From contig JAAROD010000004.1 in assembly GCA_012274445.1 (NCBI GenBank), forward strand, positions 682,001 to 746,000: a stretch of 64,000 bases of DNA, in the 5' to 3' direction. The DNA is from Sclerotiophoma versabilis. Lineage: Eukaryota > Ascomycota > Dothideomycetes > Pleosporales > Didymellaceae. Position 1 is the stretch's first letter, and every line of letters begins with the position of its first letter. The notes under the pieces were generated by a model. It was not told the DNA's origin and ran no database searches. It worked only from the letters and a program-made list of their open reading frames with translations. The position numbers and the translations under genes are program-made. Positions 46,728 to 58,640 of this stretch are shown one piece after another.

Positions 46728-47127
46728 GTCAATATCGGCATAGCCCAGAAGTTCAGGACGTGACGTTCGTTCTTCAAGCAAAAAAAACAATCGGTCGAGA
46801 TTCGGTAAATTGAATGCAAGAGATATAAGAACTAGGGTCAGGTCTAGATCGAGCGGAGAAGACGGAGATTCGTGGGGTATCCTATCAAATGAGCCAATGG
46901 CTAGCCTTGCCGACTCGCCCCGCTGCCGATGCTCCCCGACACGTGTTGCTCCAGGTCCTTCATCGACCTCCGATGCAACCCCGTGGAGCCTGCATGCAGA
47001 CCATAAATATCCCCGCGTTTTGATCCCCAACTCAGTATCCGGGGTTTTCAGCGTTTCATCTAGAAAGGCATATACCTATCTTTCTCCCTTTTCTGTCGAT
47101 CGCTGTTCATCAAGGGGCAACACCATC
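46728..47127. promoter_or_regulatory. Bidirectional promoter, beta-glucosidase / sugar permease
   Basis: A 400-bp shared upstream region. It contains a CCAAT box (46894-46898 approximately), two CCCCGC sequences that fit the CreA/Cre1 consensus on the opposite strand (46918-46923 and 47011-47016), and a CACGTG palindrome (46940-46945). A cataaata run near 47002 may serve as a TATA element for the permease. Carbon catabolite control is a reasonable inference for such a pair. Confidence 0.55.
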
Positions 47128-48874
47128 ATGGGGGATACAACTGCAAATGTCCCCGGTAGCGCCCTGGCTCAAGCTCTACCACAACATGGCAAGCCTTGGT
47201 ATCGTGTTCCTCATCTTCTCAAACTCAACCTTCTGTTGCTCATCCCGCTCATGTCCTCTGCGGTAGCTGGCTACGATGGTAACGCTTCGCGACTCCGCTC
47301 CTCGTTTGTATGCTAATCCGGTGCACGTAGGCTCTATGATGAACGGTCTCCAGGCTCTGCCCTCATGGAAGAGGGACTTCGGATATCCCAAAGGCTACAC
47401 GTTGGGCGCGGTGAACGCTGCTCAGTCTGCGGGTTCTATCGTTGTGCTTCCCATCTGCGGTATGCTTGCAGACAAAATCGGTCGCAAATGGACGCTGTTA
47501 ATCGGTGGCATTATCATTGTCATCGCTTCCGCCATCCAGGCTGCCTCCGTCAATCTCGGCATGTTCATCTTTTCTCGGGCCCTCGTCGGTGCCGGTGCCA
47601 TTACCGTTATCCAGCCGAGTCCTCTCCTGATCACGGAGCTGGCTTACCCTACTCACCGTGGAATTTACACAGCTTTGTTCTGGACGAACTACTATCTGGG
47701 CGCCATCATCGCGGCTTGGAGTACTTATGGCCTACAAAAGAACAATCCTGATAGCCATTGGGCGTGGAGAGGCCCCTCGATCTTGCAAGGTGGTCTGCCT
47801 ATCTTGCAGCTTGGTTTTGTAAGTTTTCCCCCAGCCAAACGTAGCTGCACTTTCTGACTGTTGTTTCTGCTTTAGTGGTGGTTTCTCCCCGAATCTCCCA
47901 GATGGCTTGTCGCGAACGGTCGTCACGAAGAAGCCCGGTCCGTCCTCGCAAAGTTCCACACCGGTGGACAGGTAGAACATCCGCTCGTGAACCTCGAGAT
48001 GTCAGAAATTACGAAGGCGATCGAGGTTGATGAAGGTGCCAAGGAGACCAAATGGTCGGCCCTTCTCGCCCCCCAGAACAGGAAACGAGTATTGATCACA
48101 TTTTTGCTTGGGTTTTTCTCCCAGTGGGTGGTACGTCTATGCCTCTTTCAAACCAATACTCTTGTTCAAACAACTGATGGTCCAAATGATTGATGGTTCG
48201 CTAACATGGCACTATAGGGCAACAGCGTCGTCTCGTACTACATGACCCTCGTCCTCGACACAGTGGGCGTCAAAGACCCGGATACACAGACTTTGATCAA
48301 CGGCCTGCTGCAGCTCTTCAACTTTGCCGCCGCCATTGCCGCAGCATTCCTTGTGGAACGCCTTGGCAGGCGAACTTTGTGGAACTGGTCAGGAATCGGT
48401 ATGACCATCTCCTTCGTCATCTGGACAATCTGCTCAGCACGATTCACTGTCTCGGAATCAGACGGTCTCGGTGCTGCGGTCATCGCTTTCATCTTCATAT
48501 ACTTTTTCCACTACGACATCGCCTACACGCCCCTGGTGTTCGCATATCCCGCGGAAATCCTACCCTACAGCATTCGATCTAAGGGTCTTAGTATCGATTT
48601 CGCACTTGTGTACTCGTCTCTTGTGGTTCTGTCATTTGTCACTCCCATTGCCCTGGATGCGATCGGCTGGCGCTACTATATCGTTTTCTGTTGCGTCCTT
48701 GCCGTCTCGGTGGTTGTCAACTGGTTCTTGCTTCCCGAGACAAAGGGTCGATCTTTGGAAGAGATCAGCGAGCTCTTCGAGGGCCCCAACGTTGATAGTG
48801 CAACAGAGAAAGAGTCGAAGCTTGAGACAGGCTACACGGAAGTCGTTGAAGATATATCCATGGTGAAGCACTAA
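47128..48874 (+). CDS. MFS sugar permease (lactose/cellobiose permease-like)
   Basis: Predicted plasma-membrane sugar:H+ symporter of 516 residues in the sugar porter family. Exons 47128-47278, 47331-47818, 47876-48130, 48218-48874; introns 52, 57 and 87 bp. Landmarks are GYDGSMMNGLQ across intron 1, GMLADKIGRKW (motif A), WWFLPESPRWL at the start of exon 3, VERLGRRTLW, and the closing PETKGRSLEEI. The layout resembles fungal lactose permease-like carriers that also take cellobiose or other disaccharides. The divergent GH3 gene supports a role in importing a beta-linked oligosaccharide. Twelve spans are expected; the tail is acidic and cytoplasmic. Confidence 0.92.
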
Positions 48875-49056
48875 TCTCTGCTGCAAGCGCTTCGATCCAG
48901 GCCGAAATTGCTTCTGTGGGTTTTGGTCGAGATTTGTATGTATGTATAGGTTCATTCCGTTTGTGTATCTAGTACCGCGTCGAACATTTACACTTACATC
49001 GACTTATTCCTGTACAACATGGTCCCAACCTAATTATACAAGTGATTTGAAAAGCT

Positions 49057-51174
49057 CTACTCTCCTACCTGCCGCCTCAGAGCATCGAGTATGTTTGCGC
49101 TGACCTGCAAATTCTTGCACTCTGCATTCCAGCGATTCATGATGACGAGTGTTCGTCTGATAGCACCCTTCCAATCGGGTGGCATTGAGACAAATCTGGC
49201 CTTCGCCGCAGCCAATAAGAGTAACGCGCTCGCAAAGGCAACGCGGATCATGTACCAAGTGCCGTGGTGTCGGTGATGGAATGTCACATCGTTGATACAA
49301 TCCATACATGATTCCAGGCAAGTATAGGCAAGAGGTTCAACATTCTTTCTGTGTTCTGCCAAGGTTGCCGGAGTTGCGTGGACCATGATGTATAGAAACG
49401 GTCGAAAGATCCAAGACCGGCATTGGAGATACCGACTCCGGATATGTAAACCCAATTCGTTCGTAGACTCTAGCAATCTAGATCTTACGATTAGTGTTTG
49501 AGGTAGATTAGCCATCCTTTTAATAAAAGGTCAGTACAACGGTACAGTAATGGTCAGGTTTCGTATGAACGCACCAGGCTTCGACATTCTCTTCGAGTCT
49601 CTGAGCGTTTGCTTGCAGCAAGGCAACGTCTCTTACCCATGATGTTGGTGGTTGCTTGTACAATGTCCACGCCACGTCGTCACATATCCTTCGTAGCGAC
49701 GTTTCGGAAAGGTAATACATCCAGCTGCTGATTGCTCGTTCATTAACCGCATCACTGTGGACAGATGGTTCCTTTGGCGGCGAAGGAAACACGTGCGGGA
49801 ACGGTAAGTCTCCAAGTCCAGAGCTTCCCAAACGAAGTTCGTTCGCCAATTCGCTTGGAAGAAAGTCAGAAAGTAAACTTTAACTCGAAAGGTGACGAGA
49901 GGCCAATAGGACAGAAGGGTAATTGAAGAAAATCAACACTTACGACTCTGACTGCATGCAGGACCAATACAGTCTCTGTATCAAACGACCTTCAGGTGAA
50001 TCGAATCCTTCCTGAGCGAAGGGACGCCTGGAAAGCAACTGAAGTTTTAGTTGAAGACTCGCCTGGCTGAAATTAAGCCACGCTTTTACCGGCCTAATCG
50101 AGTACATTTCGTACACACCGGAAAAGAACAAACACTGAATGGTCAGAAGTGTAGAAGGAAGCACGCTTATGATAGTGCAAGCTTTAGCGAAGAAAGTATG
50201 AGCAACCCGTCTGTCCATATCTCGCTCATCTAGCACTTGCTGATTTTGAGAATCAGCAGGGAGAGCGGTATAGGGACGTGCAAGAAATCCAAGTGCACAA
50301 GCAATTGCCTTGAACCGTATCAGTATCTGGGAATCACATTCAACTCCAACTCATACTCACGACCAAGGCGGAGAAGCCGTCTGTCCCAAAACCGTTCAGC
50401 TGGCAATTATTGGCTGCTTCTCTCAGGGGTTCAGGTTCCACTATCGGATTTTTCGAATGGACGTTCTCGATAAAACTCTGAATAGCGGCTTTGATATCTG
50501 ACCTTACGACAGAGTTTTCGCTATATGGTTCCCTTTCGTCCAGTGTAGGCCAAGGCTGAACTGCCGCACAAGAAGGACTGTAGGTGAGATCAGGCTCAAG
50601 GTCGTGTATAAGAGCGAGAGATCTTCCTTGAAGCTCAAGTCCAAGGCTGTCAAAGATGCCCCACTCAAGGATCGTTTCAACTACAGGAATTGGAGCCAGT
50701 GTAATACGCGGTGCTTCAGGTTTGTGTTGTGGATCTTCATGTGTATGGCTGAACGTATCGCTAACAGGCGTAAATCACTACTCTTAGAAATAGTAAGAAA
50801 GAGATTTGCTGTCGCTTGCTTACCTGGCCTTCGATAACTTCCTAAAGCCGTTTTCCATTCGTTCTCCCAATTGGTCCAATCGGTCGATGATGTGTAAGCT
50901 TGCAGAGTCGTAACTGTTAACCGGAATTAGACTATGCGTTCTTAGGTTTCGCGGAGAAGTCTTACTTGGAAAAGTCCGAACGCGTCTCGTCGTATACACA
51001 TTGCGCCTGTATGGAGAGACAAAATCCACACGAGGGCCTCGCGTTATCACATTTGGTCTTGCGCCCGCGACATAGTGTACATGCTGTAACGGAGCGCACG
51101 CGAGGATACACACTCTCTGTCCTCTGCCGCTTTCTCGGCAGTCCGTCTTGCGGACGTGGAGCTTCGATCGTCAT
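49057..51174 (-). CDS. Zn2Cys6 transcription factor 3
   Basis: Predicted nuclear regulator of 600 residues. Exons: 50966-51174, 50824-50913, 50361-50760, 49944-50308, 49575-49853, 49057-49516; introns 52, 63, 52, 90 and 58 bp. The zinc cluster lies in exon 1, C-x2-C-x6-C-x6-C-x2-C-x6-C, beginning ACTLCRGRKTKC, preceded by a basic PRKRQR patch that may be the nuclear localisation signal. Exon 2 encodes an amphipathic helix (LHIIDRLDQLGERMENGFRKL) likely to dimerise. The rest is a fungal-specific regulatory domain. It is convergent with the sugar permease, 182 bases apart, and could control the GH3/permease pair; that is inference from position. Confidence 0.88.
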
Positions 51175-52106
51175 TGGGGTACAGCAAGTAAGCGTAGACG
51201 ACGCGGGCTTCGAGGACTAAATTGCATGACAGGAAATCAGACCGAGGAGTGCTTTGATGACACAAAGCTACTTTATTTCCGTCGCGATTACAGCGATTTA
51301 CCGCGTCGGTGCACTGCGGCGATGCCTGGACATTGCGGGCAAATTTAGGCTGCCCTGCTCTTGGCACCAGCACAGATCACTCGCCTTAGCTTTGCTATGT
51401 CCCCGGCACCCCGCACATCGCTAATCCATATGCAGTCCCAAGCGCAGGATGCCCTTGTCTTTAAGGAAGCCATTGGAGCTACGATGGCTCGACTGTATGG
51501 ATGTAAAGACTGTATTCGAGCAAGACGAAGCCATCACGTCCATGAAAGATACCATATTCGCATGCCGCCCGATTACCCAGAAAGCACACCTTTGACGCGC
51601 AAGAGTACTACAGAATTGAACAGGGGAGGCGCCTGCCGAGTCAGAGACTCTGAAGCCCTGGCAAAAATAATCTGCTATCATAAGTTAACTACCGAGTACG
51701 ATCTGGTTTGGTCAAGTCTGCACCCTCACAAGCTCTGCAAGCTTATTGCGATCAGTAACAAGCCCCTCGCTCCGAACATGTGCTACCTCCTGCGCGTGCT
51801 GCGAACAGTTGCCTAGCCACACGTCATACGAAAAGAATTTGAAGGTATTGGTGCCTCATTGAAAAGATAAGTTTATGTTGTGAAGATTGTGTCACAGCTA
51901 CTCGTCATTGAATATTACCACACTTATTAACAGCTATATTCATGCAACTCCTACTGTTGACTCTATATTGATTACTTGAAGAAAAACAGCTGGAATATGG
52001 GCTAGGGCCTTGCAATTAGTATAGCAAGTTGTCCTTGGAGGTTTGCGCAGGAGCTGTCTGGGCTGCCAATTCGCTAACAGTGAGCCTCGCTTCTAGGTGG
52101 TCTGGT
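51175..52106. other. Intergenic, weak open frame only
   Basis: Promoter side of transcription factor 3 and 3-prime side of the fusion hydrolase. A 151-codon plus-strand frame at 51361-51816 has no recognisable domain or splice context and is not called a gene. Confidence 0.4.
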
Positions 52107-53994
52107 CTATGAGAGATACTCTTGAACAACGTTCGCTACACCCTTCAGGTCCTCAAACACATGCCAATGACCCACGTTCTCCAACACTCGCAAGCTCGCC
52201 TTCCCTGTCAACTCTTTCATGTACTTCTCGCACAATTGAGGCGGCGATACCTTGTCCTCACTTCCAGTAACAAGCAAAGTGTTTGCTTGTATTGCAGCAA
52301 AATCGAGACCGTGTGCACCAGCAAGTGCTGCACATGCTTTTGCATAACCCTCTGGATCCTGGCCGAGCAGTGACATCCGTACCGCTGCTATCGCAAGCTG
52401 ATTTGAGCTCTTGGTCTTCTCGGATGTGCCCGCATTTACAATAGCATCCACAACGGATGAAATGCCCTTTGTGCGCACAGTCTCAGCGCGAGCATACGTC
52501 GCAGCACTACCGGCTTGTGGAAGCGGCGAGGGCGGAGGACCGATCAGGATGAGTTTTGAAACCTTATCAGGATGCGTCAGCGCGAACTGTACCGCTACCA
52601 AGCATCCCATAGAGTGTGCCACAAGTGTAGCATCGGATAATATGTTTGCTTTCTCAAACACGCCATTGACGTCTGCCGCGAAGGATTCGATGCTAAGTTT
52701 GCTGAGCGGCGATGTTGGTGACAGGCCGTGACCCTCGAGATCAAAGACATGTAGAGAATGTGACTCTGCAATACCTGAAGACTGGATGAGTGGCGTGTAA
52801 AACTCTGCACTACCTCCAAGTCCATGGACGAAAACAACTGGAGGTCCAGACGTCTTTCCCAAGCTCTTATAGTATAACAGCTTGTCGTTAATCTGCGTCA
52901 GCAGTGTGGAGTCGACGCTCTTGGATGTATTGCTTCGCTGTACATGGGAGATGTTCGCCACCTGATTCACGATGGGGTTACTGGATTCTGGAGCTCCGAT
53001 GCGGTTCGTCAAGGTACCTAGACCGGTTACTGACACAGCTACAATGTCTCCAGAATTGAGATAGACAGGCGGCTTCTTTCCAATACCAACACCGGCGGGC
53101 TTTCCAAACGTTAGCGATGCATTCTGCACCCACGTTCTGCGGGGATTGAACTTACAGTTCCTGTGGCAAGAACGTCACCTGGCATCAACGTCTGGCCTTC
53201 TGACATGGTTTTGATCAAGAATGGAATTGAGAAGATAAGATCCTTTGTTGTTGCGCTCTGTCGTAGCTCGCCATTGACGTGCGTCTGAATCCGAAGGACG
53301 TTATCAAGCTTTGATGCAGGTACAGCTATTGGACCCTTTTGCATGATTAGCGAGGGTGGGTTGTTTCAGAGACTGTACATACCATCGGACAGAACGTGTC
53401 GGGCGATTTCCCAATATAAAACTGCTTGTGATCTCTCTGTCGCTCGCGCGCTGTCATGTCGTTCACAATCGTATATCCCCACACATGGCTCATCGCATCC
53501 GCCTCTGAGATACGGAAGCCTGCCTTTCCAATAACAACACCGATCTCGCCCTCATAATCGATTGTTTCCGTAAATCCCGGGTGCGGAAAGATGTCCTCGC
53601 CGTCTGCAATAATGGACGTGAAACGCTTAGTAAATATGACGGGATGAGAAGGCGTATCAACTTTATCTGAGCTATCAAACCCAGAACTGTTGAACTCCTT
53701 AGCATGATCAGCGTAGTTCTTGCCTACGCAGAGGACATCTCGGCCTGTGAAGGGAGGGAGGATCTTGGTCGATGAGGCGGGTAAAGTGTCGCCTGAACTG
53801 ACAATATTGAGCTCGCCAGCCTCAATGACTTGATATAGATTGTCTGGAGGCGTCCCAGAAACAAAGGCCAGCGGCTGAATGGTTTTCTTGTCAAAGTCGT
53901 AATGTCCGACGCGGGTCCGCCCAGTTTGCACATCTTGATATGATACGTAGTTGGTGAGCGATATGTTGCCGTTTGTTGAGTTAGTAGAAGCCAT
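52107..53994 (-). CDS. Fusion of FAH-fold hydrolase and alpha/beta hydrolase
   Basis: Predicted bifunctional enzyme of 594 residues. Exons 53383-53994, 53156-53335, 52107-53099; introns of 47 and 56 bp, both phase 0. Residues 1-299 are a fumarylacetoacetase-type domain. It has GRDVLCVGKNYADHAKEF, the metal-binding acidic strand DYEGEIGVVIGK, VNDMTARERQ, and the closing GTPAGVG (made by exon 2 joining exon 3) with GTLTNRI. After a linker of about 40 residues comes an alpha/beta hydrolase with VFVHGLGGS, nucleophile Ser427 in AHSMG, Asp546 in GSEDK and His575 in VGHWHVF, closest in style to enol-lactone or C-C bond hydrolases. FAH relatives cleave or hydrate ring-fission products, so both halves could act in sequence on one substrate. 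Probably cytosolic. Confidence 0.9.
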
Positions 53995-54656
53995 AGTGAG
54001 GAGTTACGCGGGGTTTCCAATGACAACGTCTGATGATCAGGGTTGACGAACGAGTGTGTGAACGGTATTGTCCGCACTTCCAATAAATAAAGCGAAGGCG
54101 GATTTAGCAATAGCTCAAGTTGCCTAGACAGCTGTCTTTGCATGTATCGCTATTATTTCCCGCATCGAGGCTGATTTCGTGCGCGCTAGTGTTGGACTGC
54201 TGAGCGTAAGGAAGGTGGGGTGTGGATGCGCGGACATAGCGGTGATGACGAGTGCCAGACGGGGCTCAGGCATACCCCCGCAACGGAGATTGCGGGGCGC
54301 GCTTGCCCATATCAGGAATGGGGCTGGGTTTCTTGTGCCATCGTTGCATTTTCGCGTATTGCCCATCCGATCCGTAAGGGGAGTGCCTTGTCGCAGCCGC
54401 GCACAGGCTTGAACAATCAACCCCTGTCTCGGCAAACAACAATGCATAGCGGCGATGGCGTTCTGAACGAGGAGCCCTTAGGCCGAGTGCCAGCTTGCGT
54501 TCACCCTAGTACGGTGTCTCTAGTTGTCCGGTGCAAGACAGCGGTCTACGATGAGCATATGGTCTCTCTTGAAGCCACAATTGACACGACTATCAGTCAC
54601 AGGCTTTCATCTTTTGTACTGTGTTCCTCTTGCAACACTTATCATTAGCCCTCAAC
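53995..54656. other. Divergent promoter region
   Basis: 662 bases shared by the fusion hydrolase and the acetate-permease-family gene. It has no gene; a TATA-like aataaataaag lies near 54082. Confidence 0.4.
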
Positions 54657-55496
54657 ATGGCCCGTATATCTTCAGGTGACGATATCAACACTGAGAAAGG
54701 TTGGACCTCTCCTTATCATCTTGAGAAGCTTCGAACTCAAGGCGGTCACGTCGCAAGTACTGATCAACCATCTCTTCCCATCGTTCATAGACGCCTAGCC
54801 AACCCTGCCCCATTGGGTCTGCTCTCCTTTGCGACAGGTATCTTTCTCATCTCAATTCTGGGGGTCCATGCCCGTGAAATCCAGACTCCCAATATTCTCG
54901 TTGGCGTATTGATGTTTTTTGGTGGGGTGTGCCAGTTCATCGCAGGTATCATGGAGTTTGTGGCTGGGAATACCTTTGGTGCAACAGTATTCCCTTCATA
55001 TGCAGCCTTTAACTTTTCATATGCTATGATCTTCATCCCCGGAACGGGAATTCTCGCATGTGAGATGGCCTTCTCTAGGTTGAACTCAACGGTTGCTGAC
55101 CATATTGCAGCCTACATGGATGCCGCTACTGGGCAACTGCGTCCAGAGTTCAACGAAGCACTTGCTATGTTCTGTTGGGCATGGTTCATTCTAACCGTTA
55201 TATATACTATTGCAGCTATGCGAAGCTCCTGGGTCTTGTTCCTGACACTGTTCTTCCTCGATGTGGAACTCTTACTTCTCGCTGTCGGGTACATGGCCAA
55301 CAATAGCAAAATACTAGTGGCAGCAAACTCAATTGGCTTTATCGTTGGTTTTTTTGCCTGTAAGTATATCCATAAGATTGAGACTCCGAGCTGACTTGCT
55401 TCAACCATAGATTGGGCGGGATGCGCAGGTCTTTGGGCTGATGGACTTACGCCCATCACACTTCCAGTATTTCCAATGTCAAGGAAGGAGGATTAG
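54657..55496 (+). CDS. GPR1/FUN34/YaaH-family acetate permease-like protein
   Basis: Predicted six-span membrane protein of 262 residues. Exons 54657-55359 and 55411-55496 (51-bp GT-AG intron); the second exon encodes YWAGCAGLWADG, the usual end of the last span. The family signature NPAPLGLLSFAT lies at about residues 50-61, after a hydrophilic N-terminus. Relatives (yeast Ady2, Aspergillus AcpA) move acetate and other short carboxylates, or ammonium, across the plasma membrane. Six hydrophobic segments are visible. It is divergent from the FAH/hydrolase fusion, so it may import or export a short acid made by that enzyme; this is inference. Confidence 0.92.
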
Positions 55497-55891
55497 TTGA
55501 AGAATCATAGTGGAGAGGTCTATGGAGTAGCAAAGAAGATCTAAACTGCACACTTCGTGCAAATTATTCCTTCTTTGGGTACGACTTAGCTCACAGCACT
55601 GTCAAGTTTTAGCCGTCATGTCAAAGATCTGCTTTATTTAATCTTGTATAATCTGTGTAACTGATTCATCTGATACTTCTTTTCAATTGATATCAAAACT
55701 ATCACCTCTTGACAGGTTATGAGCGATACGGCTTGAGACTGGCTAGGCCGTATCGTCTGTAACGAAACCGAGCGTTCAGCAATTTGAAGCCTTTGCGCAC
55801 GCTCTTCCTCTATCTCCCGCACACCTAGTAATATATATGCCTAGATCCAAGTGCAGCAACGCATAACTTATTGAGCTCATGAATCCTCCGA
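55497..55891. other. Convergent 3-prime spacer
   Basis: Between the ends of the acetate-permease-like gene and the cytochrome b5 gene. AT-rich, no gene seen. Confidence 0.4.
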
Positions 55892-56422
55892 CTACCAATC
55901 CTCTTCATTCCCTGCACTTAGTCTCTTCAGTCCCACAAATCTCGGCCTCTCTTTCCACTTGTTCATCACGCCCTCCGTCCGTGCAACCCGTAAGGGCCAT
56001 CCCCACTCCCTCATCGTGTCCTCCGAATGGAACCGCCAGAATTGCCAGGAGCAGTCCTGACCCCGGAAACTTTCAATAACTCGTTGGCCGCCCGGATGGT
56101 CGTGAATGAACTGCGTACAGTCGTATACTACGTTTTCCACAACGAGATATATTCGATGTTCCGGGTGCGCGTTGTGGTGTTCTGAGTATGCAGCAACCTC
56201 AGCAGCAGACAGGAACGGCAATCTGGCGTCAGGAGTTTCCAGAGAGACAAAGGGAAGGTATCGTGACCTATCGGGCGAATTATTGGAAGATATTGATATA
56301 TCTTCGATATGTGAGACATTTCGAGTATCTGACTTTGATTTTATGTGCAGATCATCCGTTGAGTGAATCAGCTCGGAGTTCGGGTGGACAGTGTCGTAAC
56401 GCAACGCCTTCAGCCAACCCAT
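55892..56422 (-). CDS. Cytochrome b5 heme-binding domain protein
   Basis: Single-exon gene for 176 residues. The C-terminal two thirds hold a cytochrome b5-like domain beginning FLSAAEVAAY. The axial histidines are expected in FIHDHPGGQ (the HPGG signature) and in WRFHSEDT. The first 70 residues are polar and show no membrane span or signal peptide. Such proteins pass electrons to oxygenases, desaturases or hydroxylases, or form part of a larger enzyme; here it stands alone. The frame extends upstream to a non-ATG codon, so the ATG at 56422 is used. Its position between catabolic genes hints at partnership with an oxidase, which is inference. Confidence 0.85.
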   Translation of the reverse strand: MGWLKALRYDTVHPNSELIHSTDDLHIKSKSDTRNVSHIEDISISSNNSPDRSRYLPFVSLETPDARLPFLSAAEVAAYSEHHNAHPEHRIYLVVENVVYDCTQFIHDHPGGQRVIESFRGQDCSWQFWRFHSEDTMREWGWPLRVARTEGVMNKWKERPRFVGLKRLSAGNEEDW

Positions 56423-56949
56423 GTTGATTTGGTTGTTGAAAAATTCCAAGGTTAAAAGTGCGGCTATGTCAATGTAGTGCAATCAGATTACCAGAGTGTT
56501 GCGCGCTCATTGAGCCAAGGAGCCCCGGAACGGTGGTGCGGAACATGACTACGTTGCAAGTCTTGCAGCCACAAAACTAGACGCGGACATAACGGCCCGA
56601 GGCCATGGATCAAGTTCAAAACCAGCTCAGGGTAACAGACGTGGAAGAGCCTTTTCAGGGGCGGGGATGGCGGACATCGGAGTGCAGCCCACTAAGCCAA
56701 GCGTGTGTCGCCCGAAGGTCTGGAGTATACCCCGCAATCAAGCACGCAGGGTCCACAGCTCCATCCTAAGGAATGAACCATGCTATCATACGAAGCTTGT
56801 AGTCTTAGAGCATGAGTACATTTAGGTGCTGGTTTTGCGTGCCTATGCCGTCTTGCAAATCTTCAATGCTTCGGGGCTGATCTTCGATACTTGCGTCGCC
56901 ACTCTGAACAACATTTTTAATCATTGAGTCCTCAACTAAAATTGTCGCA
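56423..56949. other. Divergent promoter region
   Basis: 527 bases between the cytochrome b5 gene and the amidohydrolase gene. No gene; GC-rich patches near 56530-56710. Confidence 0.4.
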
Positions 56950-58572
56950 ATGAATACGGCACGGCGTGAAGAACAACCAGTGTCGTGGCCAGCAGCCGAC
57001 ATGGCTCCAAAGCCCTACCGCGGGCCTCCTCGAAATGTCGAGTCCATCAGCAACATAGAATGGGACAAGGGGCTTCAGCCCAAGAAATATAACATTTTCG
57101 GCACGCACCCTGAATCCCGAATCCTTTTTCTCGACGTAAACATCCTCGACTCCAGTGGCAGAGAACCTTATCACGGAGATGTTTTGATAGAAGGTTCGTG
57201 TATGACAGAACGGTGATCAGTCCATTGTCTCTGGCTTACATACTAATGTCGATTATAGGAGAACGATTCGCTGCAGTTGGTGAAGTACCAAACATCGAGG
57301 AGCTAAAGTCGCAGCCTGGCGTCAGAATCTTCAACGGAAGGGGACGGACATTGATGTCCGGGTTAGGAGATGGCCACACGCATTTCAGCTGGAACGGTGG
57401 CGATCTCGATCAATTAGGCACCTTAGGCATTGAGGAGCATACCCTCTTGACGATGCGGAGCGCGCAATGTTTCCTGGATTCCGGATATACCATGTGTTTT
57501 GGCGCAGCATCTGCGAAAGAAAGGCTCGATGTTGTGATTCGAAACGCAATCAACGCGGGAGACATCCCCGGGCCCCGTTACCTAGCAAATGGCAAAGAGA
57601 TGGCGCGCCGAGGTGGCGAGCTTGTTGGAGGTATCACAGCGTTTGCTGACGGACCGGAGGAGATGAGAGAAGTGATCAAGCATCATGTCAGTATTGGCGT
57701 TGACAACATAAAATTGAGTATGAGCGGCGAGGAGGTAAGGTATCATGAGGTGTTGACTATAGCGTTACCTTGCTCACCAATGCCCGCAGATTACAGAAAT
57801 TCGATCAGCTCAAGACTGCTACTTCACCAACGAAGAGACCGCGGCGTGCGTAGAAGAAGCTCACAAACATGGCAAGCGGTTATGCTCGCACGCCCGTGCC
57901 CGTGACTCAGTCATCATGTCCGTCAAGCACGGTATAGAAGCCATCTTCCATGCCTCTTACATCGATGACGAGGGTATGGGCATGCTCGAGAGAGCCAAAA
58001 CAAAACACGTTGTCGTTCCCGCAATCAACTGGCTTGTGTGCACTCTATACGAAGCTGAGGCTTTTGGATATCCGAAAGCAGCCGCTGAAAAAGCCGGGTA
58101 CAAGCGTGAACTCGATGCCGCCATCGCTGGGCTTCGAGAGATGCATCGCCGAGGCATTGTTGTCTTGCCTGGCGGCGACTACGGCTTTGCGTGGACACCG
58201 CATGGGACATACGCACGGGATCTGGAACATTTTGTAAAGCTTCTGGGTTTTACTGAGCACGAGGCCATCATTGCAGCCACAGCGGGAGTGGCAGCCCAAT
58301 TCATGCAGTCCCATGAGTTGGGTAAAGTACAGGTCGGCTACTATGCTGATTGCATCTTGGTTGATGGAAACCCCCTAGAAGACATAACAGTTCTGCAAGA
58401 ACATGATAAATTGAACATCATATGTATCAACGGAAGGGTTCATAAAGCTGGGAGAAGGGAGTTCGTACCTCCTCCCATTGCAGGCCAAGACGACAATGCA
58501 CATATCATAGTGCCCGACAAGGAATACCCAACTGTCAAGAAGGCGATGCAGATTCAAGCAAAGCTGTACTAG
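56950..58572 (+). CDS. Metal-dependent amidohydrolase
   Basis: Predicted TIM-barrel amidohydrolase of 500 residues, hydrolysing an amide or lactam-type bond. Exons 56950-57193, 57259-57734, 57790-58572; introns 65 and 55 bp. Metal ligands are visible in order: His121 and His123 in GDGHTHFSW, a lysine in DNIKLSMSG that could be the carboxylated bridge, His in KRLCSHARARD, His in AIFHASYID, and Asp in LPGGDYGFAW. The closing ADCILVDGNPLEDI is the typical C-terminal beta-sandwich return. The closest known style is the imidazolonepropionase/prolidase-like group with broad substrates. No signal peptide. Transcription is toward transcription factor 4, whose 3-prime end is 68 bases away. Confidence 0.92.
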
Positions 58573-58640
58573 TTGTTGTAAGATCCATTACTTGAACATA
58601 AACAAATGATGTTTTATAGCATGTGTAGATTTTGAAATTT

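Noticed and set aside
51361..51816. 151-codon plus-strand frame between factor 3 and the fusion hydrolase
   Set aside because: No domain, no splice signals and composition like the flanking non-coding DNA.
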